DNA of 64,000 bases from Sinorhizobium medicae (lineage in GTDB: Bacteria > Pseudomonadota > Alphaproteobacteria > Rhizobiales > Rhizobiaceae): assembly GCF_007827695.1 (NCBI RefSeq), contig NZ_VITA01000018.1, positions 1-64,000 of the forward strand, in the 5' to 3' direction. Within the stretch, counting starts at the first letter, position 1, and each line of letters begins with the position of its first letter. Below are positions 17,832 to 26,310 of this stretch, one piece after another. Below the pieces are notes generated by a model, which saw only the letters and a program-made list of their open reading frames with translations, searched no databases and was not told the DNA's origin. A program made the position numbers and the translations under genes.

Positions 17832-18713
17832 TCAGAGAGCGGCAATGGTGGCAGAAACGGTCAACCCCTCACCCGGTCCGAGAATCGTGAGGCCGTGGGC
17901 TTCCGGCTTGCCGGGAAGATTGAACGCATCGACGGGATGCGTCACCGGTTCGAAGCAGAAGAAGTCGGCGTCGGCTGCGGGTGAGAAGACGACATATTGG
18001 CGGAGCGCTTCGCTGGCTTTCAGATCTGCCGCGAGCCGACGTCCCGGCCAGTCGATACGGGCCTTGCCGTTCCAGCCGTCGAACCAGCTATTGATCCAGC
18101 GCGCCGGCAGAGGCTGCGGACTGTTGAAGTCCATATCCGGATGTGCCGCGATCGCTTCATAAGCCCTTGGCAGGTGATCCGATCGCTCGAGCCATACGCC
18201 GCCGGCCGGGGCGCGAAGGGTCGTATCCGGTTCGCGCACGAACCAGGGATGAAATCCGGCACCGTAAGGCAGCCGGATCTTGGCACGGTTGACGAAGCTC
18301 AGCTCCATCACGAGACCGGCGCCTTGCAGGCGGTAGGTCATCCTCGCAGCATAACAGAAAGGCCCCGGTCCTTCCGACGAAAGGGTGAGCGTGACGGCAT
18401 CCGTGCTTCGGAAGGCGACGTCCCATGCGGCTGAAAAGCCATTGCCGTGGATCGGGTATGGCTCCGTCTCCAGGTTCCGCGGCAAGGAGTGAAAGGTCCC
18501 GTCAAGCGCAAAACCGCCGCCGGAAACGCGACCCGAGAAAGGAAGAAGCAAGATGTTCGACAGGGCGAAGGGATGCGCGGTAGCCGGATCGACACTGCGG
18601 AGGATCGGCTGCCAGACGCCGTCGTGGTGCACGTCGAATGCGCACAGCCCGGCGCCCAGATCGGGGCGCACAACGATGCGGGCGTCGCCGTTGGAGAGGC
18701 CGATCGCCGTCAT
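17832..18713 (-). CDS. Aldose 1-epimerase (galactose mutarotase) family
   Basis: A protein of about 293 residues of the beta-sandwich mutarotase fold. The expected catalytic points are present: His in YPIHGNGFSAAW, His in YGAGFHPWF, and Glu in FCFEPVTHPVDAFN. It interconverts alpha and beta anomers so that a sugar dehydrogenase can act. Its start overlaps the stop of the SDR gene upstream (TGATG type), so it is translationally coupled and is the last gene of an operon with an ABC sugar importer and a dehydratase. The true substrate is probably the imported aldose. Confidence 0.85.
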   Translation of the reverse strand: MTAIGLSNGDARIVVRPDLGAGLCAFDVHHDGVWQPILRSVDPATAHPFALSNILLLPFSGRVSGGGFALDGTFHSLPRNLETEPYPIHGNGFSAAWDVAFRSTDAVTLTLSSEGPGPFCYAARMTYRLQGAGLVMELSFVNRAKIRLPYGAGFHPWFVREPDTTLRAPAGGVWLERSDHLPRAYEAIAAHPDMDFNSPQPLPARWINSWFDGWNGKARIDWPGRRLAADLKASEALRQYVVFSPAADADFFCFEPVTHPVDAFNLPGKPEAHGLTILGPGEGLTVSATIAAL

Positions 18714-19468
18714 CACCAGCCGCCGTCGATCGCGATGTTCTGGCCGGAGATCATGTCGGAAGCCGGCGAGACGAGGAAGTGCACCAGCTCGGCGACATCA
18801 AGGGGCTGGATACGCGCCTTCAGCGATTGATTTTCAAGTATCCAGTCATTGTATTGCTGCAGGCGATCGGCGAAAACGCGCTCCTCCGCCTCCGAAACCA
18901 CCGCCCCCGGCGAGACAGCGTTGACGCGCACGCCGTGGGGACCAAGTTCGCGCGCAAGCCCCTTCGTCAGCCCAAGCATCGCGCCCTTGGACGCAACATA
19001 GGGCACATAGCCGTCCCAGCGGCCGTTCAGCGTAAGCGAGCAGAAATTGACGATCTTGCCGTAACGCTTTTCCTTCATGCCCGGCGCGACGGCCCGGGCG
19101 AGCGCGAAGGCGGCCGACGAGTTGACGCGGACCTGGTCCTCGTATTCCTCGAGCGAAAAGTCCTCGAAAGGCTTGTTGATGATGAGCGCCGCGTTGTTGA
19201 TGAGAATGTCGATGCCGCCATGCTCGCCGGCAAGTGCTGCCACGCGTCGCTCCGCCGAAGCCAGGTTGTTCAGGTCCTCCCCCACATAGATCGCCCTGGT
19301 GTCGTGATCCGCGGCGATATGGGCGGCGAAGCGCTCGCCGGCCTCGGCGCTGGGCCGGTCGAGCAATAGCAGGGCAGCGCCGGCACGGGCCAGCCGCTCG
19401 GCCTGGGCGCGGCCGAGCGTGCCGAGCGCACCGGTGATGAGGACGGTCTTTGCGGAAAGATCTGTCAT
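18713..19468 (-). CDS. SDR-family sugar dehydrogenase
   Basis: A 251-residue classical SDR starting MTDLSAKTVLITGALGTLGRAQAE. NAA is present in INNAALI, catalytic serine in NFCSLTL, and the Y-x3-K in YVPYVASKGAMLG. It ends with the standard GQNIAIDGGW. Placed between an ABC-ATPase gene (seven bases upstream) and the mutarotase gene (overlapping), it is well positioned to oxidise the imported sugar to a lactone or a later intermediate. I chose the ATG at 19468 because an upstream GTG would overlap deeply with the ATPase gene. Confidence 0.87.
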   Translation of the reverse strand: MTDLSAKTVLITGALGTLGRAQAERLARAGAALLLLDRPSAEAGERFAAHIAADHDTRAIYVGEDLNNLASAERRVAALAGEHGGIDILINNAALIINKPFEDFSLEEYEDQVRVNSSAAFALARAVAPGMKEKRYGKIVNFCSLTLNGRWDGYVPYVASKGAMLGLTKGLARELGPHGVRVNAVSPGAVVSEAEERVFADRLQQYNDWILENQSLKARIQPLDVAELVHFLVSPASDMISGQNIAIDGGW

Positions 19469-19475
19469 GGTTGCC

Positions 19476-20207
19476 TCACAGAAGCGCGTGAACCTCGTCG
19501 ATGGACGTTTCGGCGGTGGGCTTATCGAACACGATCTCGCCGCGTGCCATTGCGACGATGCGGTCACAGGATTGGAACACGTGCTGCATGTTGTGCGAGA
19601 TGAAAATGCCGGTCAGGCCCTGTGCCTTCAGGCCACGGACGAAACCGATCACCTTGTCCGTTTCCTTGACCGAAAGGTGGTTCGTCGGCTCATCGAGGAT
19701 GAGCACCTTCGACTTGAAATGCATTGCGCGTGCAATTGCCACGCCCTGCCGCTGCCCGCCCGAAAGTTCTCCGACCAGCGCATCCGGCGAGCGCAGGTGC
19801 AGGTCGACGTCGGCGATGGCCTTGATGCTTTCGGCGCGCATGCGCTGCTGGTCCATGATGCCCACGCCGAAGACGGACCATTTCATCGGTTCGCGACCGA
19901 TGAAGAGATTGCGGGCGATCGACATAGTAGGGACCATGGAATTGTACTGATAGATCGTCTCCAGTCCGTGTCGCATGGCATCCTTCGGACTACGAAGGGC
20001 GACTTTGCGCCCTTCGATAAGCACCTCGCCGGAATCCTGATGATGGACGCCCGAGAGGATCTTGATGAGTGTCGACTTGCCGGCGCCGTTGTCGCCGACG
20101 AGACCGACTGTCTCGCCGGGATGAATGGTGAGGTCGACATTCTTCAGCGCATGCACGCCGCTATACCACTTCTGAAGGTTGCGGCACTCGATGATGGGTG
20201 TGGTCAT
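19476..20207 (-). CDS. Sugar ABC transporter ATP-binding protein (single-domain, FrcA-like)
   Basis: A 243-residue ATPase with Walker A GDNGAGKST, signature LSGGQRQGVAIARA and Walker B VLILDEPTNHL. It has one nucleotide-binding domain, like FrcA of fructose importers and unlike the two-domain RbsA type, so it should work as a homodimer on one permease homodimer. It overlaps the permease gene by four bases (ATGA). It powers the importer with the binding protein at 21323-22297. Confidence 0.9.
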   Translation of the reverse strand: MTTPIIECRNLQKWYSGVHALKNVDLTIHPGETVGLVGDNGAGKSTLIKILSGVHHQDSGEVLIEGRKVALRSPKDAMRHGLETIYQYNSMVPTMSIARNLFIGREPMKWSVFGVGIMDQQRMRAESIKAIADVDLHLRSPDALVGELSGGQRQGVAIARAMHFKSKVLILDEPTNHLSVKETDKVIGFVRGLKAQGLTGIFISHNMQHVFQSCDRIVAMARGEIVFDKPTAETSIDEVHALL

Positions 20208-21184
20208 TTGTGCGCCTCCACCTTGATCTTGCGGGACATCTTGCCCATCCAGGCATTGGCTATGACAGCGAACATGGTCAGAACGCCGATCGCGAACTTG
20301 AACCAGTTGGCATCGACGCGGGAGAGCACGAGGCCGTTATCGATCGTGCGGATGAGGAGCGTGCCGACAATGGCGCCGAAGACTGTCCCGATGCCACCGG
20401 CAAGGGCCGTGCCGCCGATGACGGCCGCCGCGACGGCCTGCAATTCCAGCCCCTCCCCGATCGAAGGCAGCGGCGAGCCGAGGCGCAGCACCTGAAGCAG
20501 GCCGGCAAAGCCAGCCAGCACCGAGCAGAGCATGAAGCAGGCGATCTTCACCCGCTTGACCGGGATGCCCATCGAGGCGGCGGCCTCGTTGAAACCGCCC
20601 GTCGCCCGGATCCAGTTGCCGAAATTGGTGAGCGACAGCAGTGCCGCCACCAGCGCGGCAATGACCACGAACCAGAGGAAGGACATGCGGAAAGGCGAGC
20701 CACCGATATAGTCCGTGAACAGCCAAGTCGGCAGGTCGGGCGGCAGGAGCGGCGGGAAGCCCCCGGAGATGACGATGGTCAGCGAACGCGCGATGAAGAG
20801 CATGCCGAGCGTCGTGATGAAGCTCGGTATCGAGAATTGCAGGGTGACATAGCCATTGATGAAACCGACCGCTCCGCAGATCATGAGACCGAGCAGCACC
20901 GCGGCGGTGAAGGGCACGCCGGAGTTCAGGATCACCGCCATCGACATCGGCATCAATGCAAAGACGGAACCGACAGACAGGTCGAATTCGCCGCAGATCA
21001 TCAGCAGCGTCACGCCGATGGCGACGAGTGCCATTTCGGGCAGAAGGCCCATGACGCCGCGTATGTTCTCGAAGGAAAGAAGAATGCCGTTCGATTTCGC
21101 CTGAAAGACGAGGACGAGGACGATCAGCAAGGCAAGGCCGGCAAGTTCCGGCTTGTCGAGATAGATTTTCAGAAACCGCTTCAT
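20204..21184 (-). CDS. Sugar ABC transporter permease (RbsC/FrcC family)
   Basis: A 326-residue inner-membrane permease with about eight to ten hydrophobic helices. The family hallmarks are FDLSVGSVFALMP near residue 70 and GGTALAGGIGTVFGAIVGTLLIRTIDNGL near residue 240. It forms the channel for a ribose/fructose/xylose-type (CUT2) sugar importer. A 13-bp perfect hairpin in the 138-bp gap separates it from the binding-protein gene upstream. Confidence 0.9.
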   Translation of the reverse strand: MKRFLKIYLDKPELAGLALLIVLVLVFQAKSNGILLSFENIRGVMGLLPEMALVAIGVTLLMICGEFDLSVGSVFALMPMSMAVILNSGVPFTAAVLLGLMICGAVGFINGYVTLQFSIPSFITTLGMLFIARSLTIVISGGFPPLLPPDLPTWLFTDYIGGSPFRMSFLWFVVIAALVAALLSLTNFGNWIRATGGFNEAAASMGIPVKRVKIACFMLCSVLAGFAGLLQVLRLGSPLPSIGEGLELQAVAAAVIGGTALAGGIGTVFGAIVGTLLIRTIDNGLVLSRVDANWFKFAIGVLTMFAVIANAWMGKMSRKIKVEAHK

Positions 21185-21227
21185 GGGTTGCCACTCAAGG
21201 TTCGGCGAATTGCCCGTCGGATTGCGA

Positions 21228-21256
21228 CGGTGTCAGGCCGGTTCGGCCTGACACCG
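21228..21256. promoter_or_regulatory. Intercistronic hairpin between binding-protein and permease genes
   Basis: A perfect 13-bp inverted repeat, CGGTGTCAGGCCG and CGGCCTGACACCG, has only gtt as loop. It follows the stop of the binding-protein gene (transcription is on the minus strand). There is no T-run. Such structures protect upstream mRNA from exonucleases or allow partial read-through, raising binding-protein levels relative to the membrane parts. Confidence 0.65.
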
Positions 21257-21322
21257 TGACGTGATCCGCTCCGTGCCAATTTGCTTGGGCAAAACGCCGG
21301 GTTACATTTTGGATGCGTTGGA

Positions 21323-22297
21323 TCAGCGCAGACCCTGCTTCGCCAGTTCGAGGATCGTCGGCACGTCCTCAGGAGTGACGATGCCCTGCCCCGTATCGAC
21401 GTCGGAGGGCGTCAGCCCGGCGGTCTTCCAGAGATAGGCCTGCATGACGGGGATGAAGCCCTGCATGTATGGCTGCTGGTCGACCTGCACCTGGACATAG
21501 CCCGCCTGCATCTGCTGCAGCACCTCGGGCACGAGGTCGAATCCGCCGAGCAGCACCTTGCCGGGCTCGATGCCGCGATCCTTCAGTACTTTTGCAACAC
21601 CGGCATGCCAGTAGCCCGTATCGAAATAGGCGGTCGTATCCGGATTGGCGTTGAGGTAGGCGCCGATACGGTCGGCCGTCAGCGCGAGGTCCGTCGCAGA
21701 GTCGACACGGGTAATGTTGATCTCGCGATCGGAGTGCTCGGCCTTATACTCCTCGAGGAACTTCGTAACCCCGCCGGCGCGTTGCTCCGACCAGGTCTGG
21801 CCCGGCGCATTGACGCCGACCACAAGGTTGAGCGGGCCCTCCTTCGGGAAGTTTTCCGATTGGGCTTTGGCGAGCGAGTAGCCGGCAGCGGAGAAACCCT
21901 GGCCGATGAAGGCCTTACGGGCGTTGCCCTTGGCGCCTTCGCTGTCGTCGACATTGACCGCGAGCACAAGGATGCCGGAATCGACGGCTTCCTTGATCAG
22001 GTTGTCATAGGCATTGTTGTCTACGATCGCGACGAAAATCGCGTCCGGCCTGGAAGCGATCGCCGCCTGCAGGTTGGCCACGGCCTGTTCGACTGCGCCT
22101 TCCGTCTGCGTGAGGATCAGCTGGCACGAGGCGCCGACCTTTTCGCAAGCGTCATCATAGCCCTTCTTCACCGCCTGCCAAAATGTATTCGAGGCCGAGG
22201 AATGGCTGATGAAGGCGATATTGAGTCCCTCCGCGCTGGCGGCCGGGGCCATCAGCGTCAGCCCGAGGGCCGTTCCTGCTACCAATTTCCGGATCAT
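21323..22297 (-). CDS. CUT2-type sugar ABC transporter substrate-binding protein
   Basis: A 324-residue periplasmic protein with a Sec signal peptide (MIRKLVAGTALGLTLM, cleavage near ASA-EG). The PBP1 fold shows LNIAFISHSSASNTFWQAVKKGY, the ligand-contact region IFVAIVDNNAYDNLIKEA, and DTTAYFDTGYWHAG. This is the ribose/xylose/galactose-type family; the bound sugar cannot be read from sequence. A cgggaggtaac ribosome-binding site precedes the ATG. It is the first transport gene of a minus-strand operon that also carries two GntR regulators and a DgoD-like dehydratase. Confidence 0.9.
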   Translation of the reverse strand: MIRKLVAGTALGLTLMAPAASAEGLNIAFISHSSASNTFWQAVKKGYDDACEKVGASCQLILTQTEGAVEQAVANLQAAIASRPDAIFVAIVDNNAYDNLIKEAVDSGILVLAVNVDDSEGAKGNARKAFIGQGFSAAGYSLAKAQSENFPKEGPLNLVVGVNAPGQTWSEQRAGGVTKFLEEYKAEHSDREINITRVDSATDLALTADRIGAYLNANPDTTAYFDTGYWHAGVAKVLKDRGIEPGKVLLGGFDLVPEVLQQMQAGYVQVQVDQQPYMQGFIPVMQAYLWKTAGLTPSDVDTGQGIVTPEDVPTILELAKQGLR

Positions 22298-22341
22298 GAT
22301 GCGTTACCTCCCGTTGAACATCGATCATGGTTTCGGCGACC

Positions 22342-23034
22342 TCACTCCGTGCCGTCGAAGAACTCCGCCCGCGATCGTGCGATCTCGGGCAGCGATTTGA
22401 GAATTTCGCGCAAATGCATGCGCAGCGCCTGCTCGGCTTCGCCGACCTCCCCCGACGCGATCGCATCGACGATGCGTTCGTGCTGTTCGATCAACCGGCC
22501 GACCTGCAGGTCGTCGACGCTCAGGAACCGGACGCGATCCATCTGCGCCTTGACGCTCTCGATCACGCTCCAGGCATAGGCCCGGCCGGCGGCGGTCGCC
22601 AGCGTATGGTGGAAGAGCTCGTCGAGCCGCAGGAACGCGGCGCGGTCGTCATGCGGCACCTGCTTCTGTCGAACGATCTGATCGCGCAGCTCGTCCACGG
22701 TCGCCGCCCTGTGTTCGCTCGCGACCTGGCGCACGATATCCGCCTCGATCGCCTCGCGCACGAAGCGCACATCCATGACGGACTCGGCCGAAATCCGGGT
22801 CACATAGGTGCCGCGTTGGGGCAGTACCTGGACCAGGCCCTCCTCCGACAGCTTGATGAATGCCTCGCGCACCGGCTGGCGGCTGATCGAAAGTGCTTTT
22901 GCGATCTCCGCTTCCGAAATGCGTTCCCCGGGCATGAGCTCCGCCTGGATGATCCGCTCGCGCAGAATGCGATGGACCTGCGGACCGACAGCTTCGATCG
23001 CGGACAGCACGCGCTGTGGTTTGCTGTTCTGCAT
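22342..23034 (-). CDS. GntR-family (FadR/VanR subgroup) regulator
   Basis: A protein of about 230 residues. The N-terminal winged HTH carries RISEAEIAKALSISRQPVREAFIKLSEEGLVQVLPQRG; the C-terminal FCD domain is all-helical with the metal-binding pattern LRLDELFHHTLATAAG and the late His in ALRMHLREIL. It lies between the dehydratase and binding-protein genes on the same strand and probably senses the sugar acid. The ATG at 23034 is chosen; a TTG four codons earlier is possible. A second GntR gene heads the same operon. Confidence 0.87.
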   Translation of the reverse strand: MQNSKPQRVLSAIEAVGPQVHRILRERIIQAELMPGERISEAEIAKALSISRQPVREAFIKLSEEGLVQVLPQRGTYVTRISAESVMDVRFVREAIEADIVRQVASEHRAATVDELRDQIVRQKQVPHDDRAAFLRLDELFHHTLATAAGRAYAWSVIESVKAQMDRVRFLSVDDLQVGRLIEQHERIVDAIASGEVGEAEQALRMHLREILKSLPEIARSRAEFFDGTE

Positions 23035-23091
23035 CCGCCCCCCCAATGCTTCGAAGCTACTGACCTACTACCATACAAGTCAAGTCCCGAT

Positions 23092-24294
23092 TCACGGTTG
23101 GACCTCGGAGCTGCGCCGCGATACCTCGAATTTCCGGTCGAGGTCGGGCGCAAGATCGACCCCGTGCCCTGCCCCCGGCGGAATGGTGATCATGCCGTTC
23201 GTCACGGTCGGCAGCTGCGTCGTCAGCTCCGCGTACCACGTTTTGTAATAGGCGCGCACGCTTTCCTGGACGAGCGCGTTCGGCGCATTCAGCGACAGAT
23301 GCGTCGATGCGGCCAGTACCACCGGCCCGGTGCAATCATGCGGCGCGACCGGCAGGTGCCAGGCCTCGGCCATGGTTGCGATCTTCTTGGCTTCCGAGAC
23401 GCCGCCGCACCAGGAGAGGTCGAGCATGACAACTCCGGCCGCATCCGTCTCCATGAGATCGCGGAAGGCCCAGCGGGTCGCAAGTGTCTCCGAGGCGCAA
23501 AGCGGCGCGCGGCTTGCCGCGGCATAGCGCTTGAGGCTTGAAAGCGAGTCCATCTTGATCGGATCCTCATGCCAGAAGGTGGCATAGGGCTCGAGCGCCC
23601 GGGCGATCTGGATGGCGGGCGTCAATTGCCACATGGAGTGGAACTCGACCATGATGTCGATGCGGTCGCCGACGCGCTTGCGGATCTTCTCGAAGGGCTC
23701 CAGCGCCTTGCGCAGGTCCGGCCCGGAAATATACTGGCCGCCGCTCTTCTCCGCCGCGATGTCGAACGGCCAGATCTTCATGGCCGTGATACCCTCCGAC
23801 AGGAGGTCCTCGGCGAGTTCGTCCGCCCGTTCCAGAAATCCGTTCAGGTCGTCATAGTCGCGCCGCGGTCCGCCAATGCCGTAGTTTGCGGTCTGCTGGC
23901 CCCTTGCGTCGCGCATATAGGTGTTGCCGGCGCAGGTATTATAGGTGCGGATCTCGCGCCGCGAAAAACCCCCGAGAAGCTGAGCGATCGGCAGGTTCGT
24001 CGCCTTGCCGAAGAGGTCCCAGAGCCCGATATCGACCGCCGAATTTCCGCGCATCTCCGCTCCAGTCGAGCGAAAACCGAGATAGCCCGTCAGATCCTTG
24101 GAGATGCGGTCGATCTCCAGTGGATCACGCCCGAGGAGTTTGGGGGCTACGACCTCATGGATATAGGTCTCCACGGTTTGCGCCATGAAGAAGGTTTCGC
24201 CGAGCCCGACAAGGCCTTCGTCGGTGTGGATACGAACCCAGAGAATGTTGGGAAAGTCACGGACTCGAACCGTTTCGAACGACGTAATTTTCAT
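23092..24294 (-). CDS. Enolase-superfamily acid-sugar dehydratase, galactonate dehydratase-like
   Basis: A protein of about 400 residues of the mandelate-racemase/muconate-lactonising group. The metal ligands and base follow the DgoD pattern: acid plus histidine in MVEFHSMW, Glu in WHEDPI, Glu in ASETLATRW, and histidine in PVAPHDCTGPV. The usual K-x-K is replaced by MKIWPFD. It should dehydrate an aldonate to a 2-keto-3-deoxy acid. Its ATG at 24294 is nearly coupled to the GntR stop at 24297. With the importer, SDR and mutarotase downstream it forms an oxidative sugar pathway. Confidence 0.85.
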   Translation of the reverse strand: MKITSFETVRVRDFPNILWVRIHTDEGLVGLGETFFMAQTVETYIHEVVAPKLLGRDPLEIDRISKDLTGYLGFRSTGAEMRGNSAVDIGLWDLFGKATNLPIAQLLGGFSRREIRTYNTCAGNTYMRDARGQQTANYGIGGPRRDYDDLNGFLERADELAEDLLSEGITAMKIWPFDIAAEKSGGQYISGPDLRKALEPFEKIRKRVGDRIDIMVEFHSMWQLTPAIQIARALEPYATFWHEDPIKMDSLSSLKRYAAASRAPLCASETLATRWAFRDLMETDAAGVVMLDLSWCGGVSEAKKIATMAEAWHLPVAPHDCTGPVVLAASTHLSLNAPNALVQESVRAYYKTWYAELTTQLPTVTNGMITIPPGAGHGVDLAPDLDRKFEVSRRSSEVQP

Positions 24295-24296
24295 GC

Positions 24297-25028
24297 TCAA
24301 TATACTCCAGCCGCCAGCAGCGCCTTCACTGTCAGGTCGAAATGCTCGACCATTGCCTGTTCGCCTTTCGTCGGGTCGCCGTTGGCGATCGCCTGCGCGA
24401 TCGTCACGTGCCCTTCAATGCTCTCCTGCCGCGTCTCGTTGCTGCCGCGGCTCGCCCAGCCGATCGGCCAGGTATGCCGCGTAACCACGTGGAACGAGCC
24501 AACGATCAGCGCGAACATCGGATTGCGCGAAGCCGTGCCGATCGCTTCGTGAAATGCGATGTCGTGTTCCATCACCCGAGCGGGCTCTTCGAAATCCCGC
24601 CGCATCGCTTCCGCCAGCGCGATGATCTCGGCCGCCTCCTTGTCCGTGCGCCGCATGGCGGCCAGCACGACGGTGCGGCTCTCTATGGTGCGGCGGACGT
24701 CGAAAATCTGCTGGATCGTCACCTGGTCGGTATGCACAGCATGGTCGGTCACCAGGGCCAGGACGTCGGCCTTAGGTGCCGCGACACGCGGGCGTCGGCC
24801 ATTGCCGATGTCGATCAGCGTCAGCGCGGCGAGCGAACGGTAAGCTTCGCGCACGATGCTGCGCGAGACGCCGAGCGTCTCGGCAAAGGCCCCCTCGCTC
24901 GGCAGCCAGTCGCCGACCTGAAGACCGTTGTCGCGGATATGAGTCTTCACGGCGGTCATTACCCCGCCAAGCAGCCCATCGCCTCTCGAGCGGCCGGCCG
25001 ACGGCTTTTGTGTTCCGAGCTCTATCAG
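24297..25028 (-). CDS. GntR-family (FadR subgroup) regulator with probable CTG start
   Basis: The first ATG, at 24959, would cut into helix 1 of the winged HTH (MTAVKTHIRDNGLQVGDWLPSE follows at once). Upstream in frame the only sensible start is a CTG at 25028-25026. It has an ideal AGGAGG five bases before it and an in-frame stop just beyond; no ATG, GTG or TTG lies between. That gives 243 residues. The HTH is FAETLGVSRSIVREAYRSLAAL, and the FCD domain has RVMEHDIAFHEAIGTAS. It leads the operon and overlaps its own likely operator. The protein identity is firm; the start is inferred. Confidence 0.85.
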   Translation of the reverse strand: MIELGTQKPSAGRSRGDGLLGGVMTAVKTHIRDNGLQVGDWLPSEGAFAETLGVSRSIVREAYRSLAALTLIDIGNGRRPRVAAPKADVLALVTDHAVHTDQVTIQQIFDVRRTIESRTVVLAAMRRTDKEAAEIIALAEAMRRDFEEPARVMEHDIAFHEAIGTASRNPMFALIVGSFHVVTRHTWPIGWASRGSNETRQESIEGHVTIAQAIANGDPTKGEQAMVEHFDLTVKALLAAGVY

Positions 25029-25039
25029 GTTACCCTCCT

Positions 25040-25054
25040 ACCTATATGATAGGT
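25040..25054. promoter_or_regulatory. Palindromic GntR-type operator candidate
   Basis: ACCTAT-atg-ATAGGT, perfect 6-bp arms, lies directly upstream of the ribosome-binding site of the leading GntR gene. Short palindromes with a three-base centre suit FadR-subgroup dimers. It would allow autoregulation of the whole minus-strand sugar operon. Confidence 0.5.
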
Positions 25055-25057
25055 TAG

Positions 25058-25077
25058 AATCTACCTTTTGATAGATT
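25058..25077. promoter_or_regulatory. Second inverted repeat in the same promoter
   Basis: AATCTA at 25058-25063 and TAGATT at 25072-25077 form a 20-bp imperfect palindrome, aatctaccttttgatagatt. It lies just upstream of the ACCTAT operator candidate and may overlap the promoter of the minus-strand operon. Confidence 0.4.
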
Positions 25078-25092
25078 GGCCTTCAGCTGTTG

Positions 25093-25964
25093 TCAACGCT
25101 CTTTTGGAAGCGCGTTGCTGCTTCGAGACGGATGACGAATAGTCTGGCGCTCCTTTCCACACCAGATCCCAGGGCGCCCCGGCCGGACCGACCGGACCGC
25201 TCTGGGTTCGAAGCAGGCCAAGCTGTTCCCGCCGGCTGCGCGGACGGAGAGATCAGGCCACGGTCCCCTCATGCCGTAGTCGGGCCGCCAGATTCTGCCC
25301 TCGGGATATCCGACCGCGGGCTCAGGGTTAAGCGCAGGATGACTGGGCTCATCGGTCAGTTCGTCGAACTCTGCGATGAAATCCGCGAGCAGCGCGACAT
25401 GGGCCCGGTCGCAAAACCAGCCTGTGAAACCAAGCTCGCGGGCTCGGTGCCAGGCCATGCCGGAGACGGAAACCATGACGTCCCAGGCGCAAAACCAGGC
25501 GCCGCGCTCTTCGGAATTGAAGCGGTTGCCTCCTATCATCCCGGGAAGGTGAATGCCGCATTGATATGCGTGTCGCCGTAAATACGCAGGCCGCGATCAC
25601 GGCGCCGCCAGGCCAATTCCCGAGGATAGAGATGCGGATTGCGGCCGCGCTTTGCGAGTAGCCGGCGCTGGCCCTCGATCTCGGCGAGGACTTGCAGTTC
25701 ATCGGCATCGACCAGCCCGCCCAGCGCGGTAGGTTGCTGACAACAGCGGACCGGGCCTCGGACCGAGGGCTTGGTCTTTCTCGTGCCGCCCCGCAGAGCG
25801 TCGAAAAAGGTCCGGATCGCCAGAATCTGCGGCAGGCCACCTTCGGTGGCGGTTTCGACTGGTCGTGCACCAGCAAAAAGAGGGCTGGTGTTCGGGCGGG
25901 CGAACCAGGTTCGGGCGAGTCGCCCGGAGAAGTAGCGCTCAAGAGACTTGTAGAAACCTACCAC
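25093..25964 (-). pseudogene. RES-domain protein (NAD+ phosphorylase/toxin family), frameshifted
   Basis: Two minus-strand frames join into one RES-domain protein. The first (25964-25536) ends RGLRIYGDTHINAAFTFPG. The second (from 25539) continues IGGNRFNSEERGAWFCAWD and VAWHR-like TGWFCDRAHVALLADFI, then LSVRAAGGNSLACFEPRAV. The RFN arginine and the SVR-x-GG serine region characteristic of RES domains are visible, but the expected glutamate after VSVS is glycine, and a frameshift lies at about 25537. More shifts are likely near 25290. No Xre-type antitoxin gene was found beside it. Non-functional as written. Confidence 0.5.
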
Positions 25965-26310
25965 GGCGCTCGGCCGCAGCAGTTAATCCTTGGTCTGTTC
26001 GCCGGAGAAGCCCCGCTTCCGTACGCGCATTCAGGTGCTCTCCGACATGTCGGCGGGACCGGCCGCTTTTCGAAGGCTGAGCGACCCGGCGCCAGCTATC
26101 CTAGCATAGGCCCTAAGGCGACAGCATTGTGTTCCGCCGGTTCGTGCGGCTTGCCGGCGATCTGCAGAACGGCCTGCTGTCGTTGCATTGTCCATCTGGC
26201 CTTCGTGTAAAGGTCATATGGTCAGGAAATGCGGCTGGATAAGAGAACCAGCAACGATGCCGACCGTCTGATGAAGTATCTTGCAAGCTTCGATCTCAAA
26301 AGCGAGGAAG
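25965..26310. other. Intergenic stretch without recognisable gene
   Basis: This lies between the broken RES gene and the stop of the next GntR gene. No convincing frame or repeat was found. Confidence 0.35.

Noticed and set aside
20198-22579. Two long plus-strand frames opposite the sugar importer genes
   Set aside because: Highly charged, low-complexity products; shadows of the permease, binding-protein and GntR genes.
22327-24552. Plus-strand frames opposite the GntR and dehydratase genes
   Set aside because: No domain or ribosome-binding site; antisense artefacts of high GC.
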